From positions 1-10,321 of the forward strand of contig NZ_JAVHLH010000086.1 in NCBI RefSeq assembly GCF_031082345.1: a stretch of DNA of 10,321 nt, given 5' to 3'. Source of the stretch: Brevundimonas sp. (GTDB taxonomy: Bacteria; Pseudomonadota; Alphaproteobacteria; Caulobacterales; Caulobacteraceae). A model generated the notes under the pieces. It was not told the DNA's origin, did no database searches, and was given only the letters and a program-made list of their open reading frames with translations. Positions 5,904-10,321 of the stretch are shown in pieces. How positions within the stretch are numbered: position 1 is the stretch's first letter; every line of letters begins with the position of its first letter. Position numbers and translations under genes: made by a program.

Positions 5904-7684
5904 CTGGCGTCCGTCCACGACCGGCTCAGCAGGACGGCGCAGTTGATGATGCCGACGAGCGAATAGGTCTGCGGGTAGTTGCCCCACAGTTCGTTGTCGC
6001 CCAGCGATATGTCCTCCGACAGCAGGCCCGCGTGGGTCCTCCGGCTCAGCATCTCCTCGAAGATCTCCCGCGCCTCCTCGGTCCGGCCGTTCAGATGCAG
6101 GGCCTCGATGAACCAGAAGGTGCAGAAGTTGAACGCGGTCTCGGGCTCGCCGAAATCGTCCGCCTCGACGTAGCGGAACAGGTACGGACCCTTCTTCAGG
6201 TCGCGCTCGATGGCCTCGAAGGTCTTCACCTGCCGCGGGTCCAGCGGATCGAGGAAGCCGAGGTCGGTGAGCTGCAGCAAGGAGGCGTCCAGCTCGCGGT
6301 TGCCGAAGCTGGCCGCGAACCGTCCCTCGTCCGGCAGGAAGGCGTCGGCCTCGATCCGTTGCCGGATGATCTGCGCCCGTTCCCGCCACACGTCGCCGCG
6401 CGAGGCCACGCCCAGATGGTCCGCCGCCTTGGCCAGCCGGTCGCAGGCCGCCCAGCACATCACCGACGAATAGGTGTGCACCCGGGCGATGGTGCGGAAC
6501 TCCCACAGTCCGGCGTCGACCTGGTCGTGCATGGCGAAGGCGCGTTCGCCGACCTTTTCCAGCGCATGGAAGTCCTCGATCGTGCCGGGCCGAAGCAGCC
6601 GCTGGTCATAGAAGGTCTGAACCAGCGGCAACACGATCTGGCCGTAGACGTCGTGCTGCAGGTGCTCGTGCGCCTGGTTGCCGATGCGCACCGGCTTCAT
6701 GCCGCGGTAGCCCTCGACGCTGTCGATGATCCGCTCGCCGATGCCGGGCTCCAGCCCGACGCCGTAGACCGGCTGGACGTGGCCGCCGGCCGAGTCGTCG
6801 ACGAGGTTGCGCAGGTAGCCGAGATAGTTCTCGAGCAGATCGACCGCGCCCAGCCGGTTCAGGGCCCGCACCACATAGTAGGCGTCGCGGATCCAGCAGT
6901 AGCGGTAGTCCCAATTGCGTCCGCTCTCCGGAAACTCGGGCACCGAGGTCGTCAGGGCCGCCACGATCGCGCCCGTTTCCTCATAGGCGCACAGCTTCAG
7001 GGTGATGGCCGCGCGGATCACCGCCTCCTGCCAGTCCAGCGGCAGATAGAGGGTGCGGACCCAGTTCTGCCAATAGGCCACGGTGCGGTCGTAGGCGGCC
7101 GCCACGCCGGGCCCGACATCCTCGTCGTAACCCTCGTCAGGCCCGAGGAAGAAGGCGTACGGCCGCTCCAGCCGGAAGATGCGCTCGTTGAGGATATGCG
7201 ACACCGGGCAGTCGGTGGTCAGCCGGAAGGTCACGTCGGTGCACATATAGCGGATATGGTTCGAGCCGCTGGTCCGCTCCGCCGGGCGCGCGCCCCAGTC
7301 GGCCGAGGGCCGCAGCCGCACCTTGATGCGCGGCGAGCCTTCCAGCGGCCGCACGGTCCGCGCGAACGCCAGCGGGCGATAGGTGCGGCTGTGCTTGGGA
7401 TGACGCGGCGCGAAGTCGATGATCTCGACCGCGGCGCCGTCCTCCGCCGTCAGCACGGTCCTCAGCACCGGCGTGTTGCGGACATAGGCCTGGCTGACGT
7501 GCTTCAGCCCCTCCAGCTCGATGTCCCAGAAGCCGTGGCCCGGATCGCTCCCGTCCATCAGGGCGGAAAAGACCGGATCGCCGTCCACCCTCGGCGCGCA
7601 GGCCCAGACATAGCGGCCATTGCGGTCGATCAGGGCGCTGACCGAGCAATTGCCGATCGGCGCGAGGTCCAGGTTCGGGGTCAT
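5900..7684 (-). CDS. Glycoside hydrolase family 15 protein (glucoamylase/trehalase-like)
   Basis: A 594-residue cytosolic-type protein without signal peptide. Residues 1-about 210 form the N-terminal beta-sandwich typical of bacterial GH15 (PIGNCSVSALIDRNGRYVW, VEIIDFAPRH). Residues about 220-590 form the (alpha/alpha)6 catalytic barrel, with the signature SGRNWDYRYCWIRDA (254-268), DAGLWEFR (390-397; Glu395 probable catalytic acid), SEDI (556-559; Glu557 probable base) and GNYPQTYSLVGII (568-580). Members cleave terminal alpha-glucosyl linkages, and some actinobacterial relatives hydrolyse trehalose. Sitting between otsB and otsA, it probably acts on trehalose or short alpha-glucans in the same pathway, but the substrate cannot be read from sequence. 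Its ATG overlaps the otsB TGA (ATGA, 7684-7681), indicating translational coupling, and its own stop overlaps the mini-ORF start. Confidence 0.93.
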   Translation of the reverse strand: MTPNLDLAPIGNCSVSALIDRNGRYVWACAPRVDGDPVFSALMDGSDPGHGFWDIELEGLKHVSQAYVRNTPVLRTVLTAEDGAAVEIIDFAPRHPKHSRTYRPLAFARTVRPLEGSPRIKVRLRPSADWGARPAERTSGSNHIRYMCTDVTFRLTTDCPVSHILNERIFRLERPYAFFLGPDEGYDEDVGPGVAAAYDRTVAYWQNWVRTLYLPLDWQEAVIRAAITLKLCAYEETGAIVAALTTSVPEFPESGRNWDYRYCWIRDAYYVVRALNRLGAVDLLENYLGYLRNLVDDSAGGHVQPVYGVGLEPGIGERIIDSVEGYRGMKPVRIGNQAHEHLQHDVYGQIVLPLVQTFYDQRLLRPGTIEDFHALEKVGERAFAMHDQVDAGLWEFRTIARVHTYSSVMCWAACDRLAKAADHLGVASRGDVWRERAQIIRQRIEADAFLPDEGRFAASFGNRELDASLLQLTDLGFLDPLDPRQVKTFEAIERDLKKGPYLFRYVEADDFGEPETAFNFCTFWFIEALHLNGRTEEAREIFEEMLSRRTHAGLLSEDISLGDNELWGNYPQTYSLVGIINCAVLLSRSWTDAR

Positions 7685-8469
7685 TCACGCTCCTCGACGG
7701 CGTTCAGCCAGGCCAGCACGGCGTCCACGTCGGGCAGGCCGTAGCGGGCGGCGGTTTCACGGGGCGGCCCGACCAGAACGCCGAAGCCGCCGAGTGTCTC
7801 CGCGGCGCGAAAGCCGTCCTCGTCCGTCAGATCGTCGCCCAGCATGACCGGAACGGCGCCGGCGAACGGAGGCTCCTGCATGAAGGCCTTCAGCGCCGTG
7901 CCCTTGCTGGTTCCCGGGGTCTTGAGCTCCACCACCAGATTGCCGGCCTGCAGCGCCAGGCCGGTCTGGCCGGCCAGGTCTTTGGCCAGCGCCAACGCCG
8001 CCTCGCCCTCCGCCGGGGCGCCGCGGTAGTGCAGACCGGCCGACACCGCCTTGTCCTCGACGATGATGCCGGGGCGGGTGCGGGCGAAGGCCTCGAAGGC
8101 GGCCACGGCGTCCCGCACCGCCGGGTCGGCCTCGGCGCGATCCAGCGAGCCGTCCGCCCGGCGTCGTTCCAGCCCGTGCACGCCGGAGGCCGAGGCGGCG
8201 CTGGCCTCGGCGATGCGGTCGATCTCGGCGATGGTCCGGCCGCTGATGATGGCGACCCGTCCGTCCAGCCGCCCGGCCACGGCCCGCAGCGCCGCCGTCC
8301 GCTCCGGATGGGGCACGACGGCGTCCGGCGTCTCGGCCAGCGGAGCCAGCACTCCGTCCATGTCCAGGAACAGGGCCGGCCGCGGCAGGCGGATGGGGGG
8401 CGGCGGCAGATGCGAGGCGGAAGCGAGCGGCGCGGGCGCGCCGTCGGCGATCAGGTTTGAAATCCGCAT
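7681..8469 (-). CDS. otsB: Trehalose-6-phosphate phosphatase
   Basis: A 262-residue HAD-superfamily phosphatase converting trehalose 6-phosphate to trehalose. HAD motif I is DMDG (36-39), with nucleophile Asp36 and acid Asp38. Motif II is ISGR (75-78), with Ser76. The motif III lysine is probably Lys189 in TSKG, and motif IV is GDDLTDEDGF (211-220). A small cap domain lies about 100-180 (VEDKAVSAGLHYR is typical of OtsB). It is the first gene of the trehalose operon; the end overlaps the GH15 ATG. The start is uncertain. ATG 8469 fits family length but has only a weak AAGAGG one base away. An in-frame ATG at 8529 has GGGAG nine bases upstream and would add 20 residues without recognisable homology. 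Confidence 0.95.
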   Translation of the reverse strand: MRISNLIADGAPAPLASASHLPPPPIRLPRPALFLDMDGVLAPLAETPDAVVPHPERTAALRAVAGRLDGRVAIISGRTIAEIDRIAEASAASASGVHGLERRRADGSLDRAEADPAVRDAVAAFEAFARTRPGIIVEDKAVSAGLHYRGAPAEGEAALALAKDLAGQTGLALQAGNLVVELKTPGTSKGTALKAFMQEPPFAGAVPVMLGDDLTDEDGFRAAETLGGFGVLVGPPRETAARYGLPDVDAVLAWLNAVEERE

Positions 8470-8594
8470 GGCCTCTTCTAACGCAGTCCTGCGGCAAAGG
8501 TTGACCCCGCCCGGCGCTTTTTCTCGCATTGCAGCAATCTCCCGAACCCGCTCCGGCGATTGTGAATCTCCGCCCGATGCGCCACATCGCGGGA

Positions 8595-9590
8595 ATGACC
8601 GACGAAACCAGCCCCGTCCTGTCCGCCGACCCCGCCGCCATGACCGCCCGGGCCCGCGAGGTCATCCGGCTGAACATCGAGGCCCTGCAGGCGCTCGAGT
8701 CCGGCCTCGACGACGGCCTCGCCCGGGCCTGCGAGATCATCCTGTCCCGGCCCGGCTATCTGGTCGTCACCGGCATGGGCAAGTCCGGCCACATCGGCGG
8801 CAAGATCGCCGCCACCTTGGCCTCGACCGGCACCAACGCCTTCTTCGTCCACCCGGCCGAGATGAGCCACGGCGACCTCGGCATGCTGCGCAAGGACGTC
8901 ACCCTGCTGGCCATCTCCAACTCGGGCGAGAGCCGCGAGCTGCGCGATCCGCTGATCTACTGCCAGCGCGAGGGCATTCCGGTCATCGGCCTGACCCAGC
9001 GGCCCAACAGCTTCCTCGGCCGCAACTCGGCCGTCTGCCTGACCATGCCGCAGGTGGCTGAGGCCTGCCCCAACGGCCTGGCCCCCACCACCTCGACCCT
9101 GATGACCCTGGCCCTGGGCGACGCCCTGGCCATGGTGCTGATGGACCGGCGCGGCTTCACCGCCGAGGCCTTCGGCCTGCACCATCCCGGCGGCAAGCTG
9201 GGCATGAGCCTGCAGAGCGTGCGCGACTGGATGGGCGACCGCCCGCCGGCCCCCGCGACGGTCCCGATGACCGCGACCTTCGCCGAGATCGTCTCGGCCA
9301 TCACCGAGGGCCGCAAGGGCGCGGTGGCGGTGGTCAACCCCGACGGGACCCTGGCCGGGATCGTCACCGACGGCGACGTGCGCCGCGCCTTCTCGCGTGA
9401 TCTGGGCGGTCTCACCGCCGCGGACGTCATGAGTCCCCGCCCCAAGGTCATCGGCCCCGACGCCCGCATGAGCGACGCCATCGACCTGATGACCCAGAAC
9501 AAGATCGCCACCCTGCTGGTGGTCGAGGATCAGCGCCCCCTCGCCATCGTCCACATCGCCGAGCTGATGCAGGCGGGATACGTCAGCTAG
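8595..9590 (+). CDS. kdsD: D-arabinose 5-phosphate isomerase, KpsF/GutQ family (SIS plus two CBS domains)
   Basis: A 331-residue protein interconverting ribulose 5-phosphate and arabinose 5-phosphate, the first committed step to Kdo of LPS. The SIS domain spans about 40-205: GMGKSGHIG (60-68), HGDLGM (92-97), NSGES (109-113) and HHPGG (196-200). Lys63, Glu115, Glu156 and His197 align, each with the same +4 offset, to E. coli KdsD Lys59, Glu111, Glu152 and His193, so the active site is complete. Two CBS domains follow at about 212-270 and 277-331. ATG 8595 fits family length; upstream in-frame ATGs at 8577 and 8529 have no better ribosome-binding sites. It is divergent from otsB across 125 bp with no shared pathway. 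No other LPS gene is in view, so kdsD rather than a gut- or kps-specific paralog is inferred from the general pathway. Confidence 0.93.
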   Translation: MTDETSPVLSADPAAMTARAREVIRLNIEALQALESGLDDGLARACEIILSRPGYLVVTGMGKSGHIGGKIAATLASTGTNAFFVHPAEMSHGDLGMLRKDVTLLAISNSGESRELRDPLIYCQREGIPVIGLTQRPNSFLGRNSAVCLTMPQVAEACPNGLAPTTSTLMTLALGDALAMVLMDRRGFTAEAFGLHHPGGKLGMSLQSVRDWMGDRPPAPATVPMTATFAEIVSAITEGRKGAVAVVNPDGTLAGIVTDGDVRRAFSRDLGGLTAADVMSPRPKVIGPDARMSDAIDLMTQNKIATLLVVEDQRPLAIVHIAELMQAGYVS

Positions 9591-9607
9591 GGCGTCATTC
9601 CGGCGCG

Positions 9608-9625
9608 GCCGGCCTTGAGGTCGGC
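9608..9625 (+). terminator. Possible kdsD terminator hairpin
   Basis: A 7-bp stem (GCCGGCC with GGTCGGC, one G-U pair) closes a TTGA tetraloop, 17 bases after the kdsD stop. No T-run follows, so this is a weak call; the much larger inverted repeat immediately downstream may do the same job. Confidence 0.3.
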
Positions 9626-9632
9626 GGGTTCA

Positions 9633-9730
9633 TCACGAAGGACACGAAGGAATTCACAAAGGTCACAAGGGCAGGGGGGCCGGCTCAGGCCCCTTCGTGT
9701 TCTTCGTGAATTCCTTCGTGTCCTTAGTGA
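9633..9730. repeat. Large imperfect inverted repeat of tandem CACGAAGG-like units
   Basis: The left arm holds four units in tandem: CACGAAGGA (9634), CACGAAGGAATT (9643), CACAAAGGT (9655) and CACAAGGG (9664). The right arm holds the matching four on the opposite strand, in mirror order, ending at 9729. The second, 12-nt unit is identical in both arms; the rest differ by four substitutions and one indel over about 38 nt. An inner GGGGCC (9676-9681) / GGCCCC (9688-9693) stem closes the hairpin with loop GGCTCA, leaving a few bases bulged on the left. It fills the spacer between convergent kdsD and the CAP gene. Its low-GC, purine-rich strand contrasts with the surroundings. It carries no ORF and is probably a dispersed hairpin repeat serving as a bidirectional transcription end. 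Confidence 0.8.
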
Positions 9731-9748
9731 AGAACCTTCAATCGGCTC

Positions 9749-9759
9749 CCGCTACGCGG
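9749..9759. repeat. Second copy of the CCGC-TAC-GCGG hairpin core
   Basis: An 11-base core, CCGCTACGCGG, identical to 2934-2944, 18 bases from the CAP-gene stop. The flanks differ: here GAAAGTGGAAG follows on the right and the left side does not complement it, so this may be half of a longer palindrome. Confidence 0.5.
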
Positions 9760-9776
9760 AAAGTGGAAGCTCATCT

Positions 9777-10271
9777 TCAGTACGCCCGTCGCCCGTCGAT
9801 ATTCCCCGGCGGCGCATAGCGGCAGGCCAGCACCGACCGGTCGCCGCGGGTCTCGACCGCGCAGCCGACGTGGGTCGTCTGGCGCCAGACCAGCTGGGTG
9901 TAGTGGCCGACGTCGCTCCAGTTTCCCGTCCGGCTGACGTTCGGGAAAACGTCGTGGCGATAGTCCGCCTTCTCGGCGATCCACTCGCCGACCATCGCCT
10001 CGGGCGTCCAGACGCGGCCGCCCCAGCCGGTCCACAGGTTCTCGCCGTGCCCGTGCAGGGTCGGATCGTGGGTGAAGCGGTTGCTTCCGATCAGTTCCCG
10101 CGCCCAGACCCCCGCCTCGGCCTCCAGGTTGTCGGCCCAGCGCAGGGGCGGGACGCCGACCCGCGCCCGCTCGGCGTCGCGGTTTCCGGCGGATCCGATT
10201 CGCTCGGATTGCTCTACGGCCTCGCCGGTCTTTGCCCCCCGGGCAGGCTGGTCGCGCTGACGGTCGATCAT
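9777..10271 (-). CDS. CAP/SCP-domain protein, 5' end missing or replaced (possible pseudogene)
   Basis: The longest ATG-started frame is 164 residues, but CAP homology begins only near residue 31-34 (AERARVGVPPLRW, about position 10180). Residues about 31-164 form a nearly complete CAP domain. The cavity residues His68 (RFTHD), Glu77 (GENLW), Glu100 (EWIAE) and His123 (GHYTQLVW) are all present, as are CAP1 (GHYTQLVWRQTTHVGCA), CAP2 (CRYAPPGN) and Cys137/Cys150. Bacterial CAP proteins are normally exported. Here the first 30 residues are hydrophilic, resemble no signal peptide and lie antisense to tilS. No ATG, GTG or TTG occurs in frame near the homology start. Either the gene lost its 5' end in a deletion that joined it to tilS, or the sequence is a chimeric join. 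A secreted, functional product is unlikely as it stands. The CAP fold call itself is firm. Confidence 0.7.
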   Translation of the reverse strand: MIDRQRDQPARGAKTGEAVEQSERIGSAGNRDAERARVGVPPLRWADNLEAEAGVWARELIGSNRFTHDPTLHGHGENLWTGWGGRVWTPEAMVGEWIAEKADYRHDVFPNVSRTGNWSDVGHYTQLVWRQTTHVGCAVETRGDRSVLACRYAPPGNIDGRRAY

Positions 10272-10321
10272 GGGCTGCGCGCCGGCTCCGCCGACGAGGC
10301 GCGCCGGGTCAAGGCCCGGTG
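10068..10321 (+). CDS. tilS: tRNA(Ile)-lysidine synthase, N-terminal part (runs off window; start uncertain)
   Basis: From about 10164 the plus strand reads RPLGVAVSGGSDSLGLLYG, then LVALTVDHGLRAGSADEARRVKAR to the edge. SGGSDS (10185-10202) is the PP-loop ATP-pyrophosphatase motif, and TVDHGLR is the next conserved TilS block. TilS converts the wobble cytidine of the AUA-reading tRNA-Ile to lysidine and is normally essential. Family members usually begin 15-25 residues before SGGxDS, but no start codon lies in that interval. The nearest in-frame starts are GTG codons at 10068, 10053 and 10047, all inside the CAP domain on the other strand; 10068 has AGGG eight bases upstream. The native N-terminus therefore appears to be lost or replaced. 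The identity is solid; the start is a guess. Confidence 0.8.
   Translation, partial: MGEAVASDQFPRPDPRLGLQVVGPAQGRDADPRPLGVAVSGGSDSLGLLYGLAGLCPPGRLVALTVDHGLRAGSADEARRVKAR

Noticed and set aside
6032..7744. A 570-codon plus-strand open frame opposite the GH15 gene.
   Set aside because: It is antisense to a confidently identified glycosidase, has biased composition and no motif, and has no ribosome-binding context.
8478..9554. A 358-codon minus-strand open frame opposite kdsD.
   Set aside because: The kdsD active-site residues are complete on the plus strand; the antisense frame is Gly/His/Asp-rich shadow sequence.
9634..9729. Possible CRISPR-like array, because CACGAAGG units repeat.
   Set aside because: Units are contiguous without unique spacers, are only 8-12 nt long, and are mirrored into a hairpin; no cas genes are present.

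Overview
The window is high-GC, densely coding bacterial DNA with no rRNA, tRNA, transposase or CRISPR array that I can see. It looks like an alphaproteobacterium, most likely of the Caulobacterales (Brevundimonas/Caulobacter-like). I base this on the type of short OmpA-barrel precursor, the WYL/YafY regulator next to a glutathione S-transferase, the otsB-GH15-otsA cluster, a TTGACG/GCTA promoter-like element, and codon choice dominated by G/C third positions. The taxonomic call is inference; no marker gene was compared.

Layout, left to right. (1) 1-526, minus: an outer-membrane beta-barrel precursor, cut by the window edge. (2) 725-2896, plus: a probable fatty-acid/acyl-CoA pair, a short-chain dehydrogenase resembling the N-terminal domain of peroxisomal multifunctional enzyme 2, then a thiolase. 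(3) 2977-4419: a WYL/YafY-type regulator (minus) divergent from a glutathione S-transferase (plus), with a near-perfect 26-bp palindrome between them. (4) 8469-4426, minus: a trehalose operon otsB - GH15 glycosidase - otsA. Its junctions are ATGA stop/start overlaps, one of them passing through an 18-codon mini-ORF. (5) 8595-9590, plus: arabinose-5-phosphate isomerase (kdsD/kpsF) of the Kdo/LPS pathway. (6) 9591-9776: an intergenic stretch with a long imperfect inverted repeat built from CACGAAGG-like units. (7) 9777-10321: a CAP/SCP-domain gene (minus) fused head-to-head with tilS (plus, cut by the edge). The two genes seem to have lost, or to share, their 5' ends.

Most of the window is ordinary chromosome. 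The unusual parts lie at gene borders. The most striking is at 2867-2983: the last nine codons of the thiolase occur twice, in the same frame, 87 bp apart. The copies differ only synonymously and by stop codon, and a hairpin lies between them. The downstream copy still overlaps the convergent regulator gene, as if it were the original end and an 87-bp insert supplied a replacement tail. Also notable are the CAP/tilS junction, a CCGC-TAC-GCGG hairpin core found at two convergent gene ends, the large CACGAAGG hairpin, and the chained ATGA overlaps in the trehalose operon. I did not find a clearly new multi-gene system.
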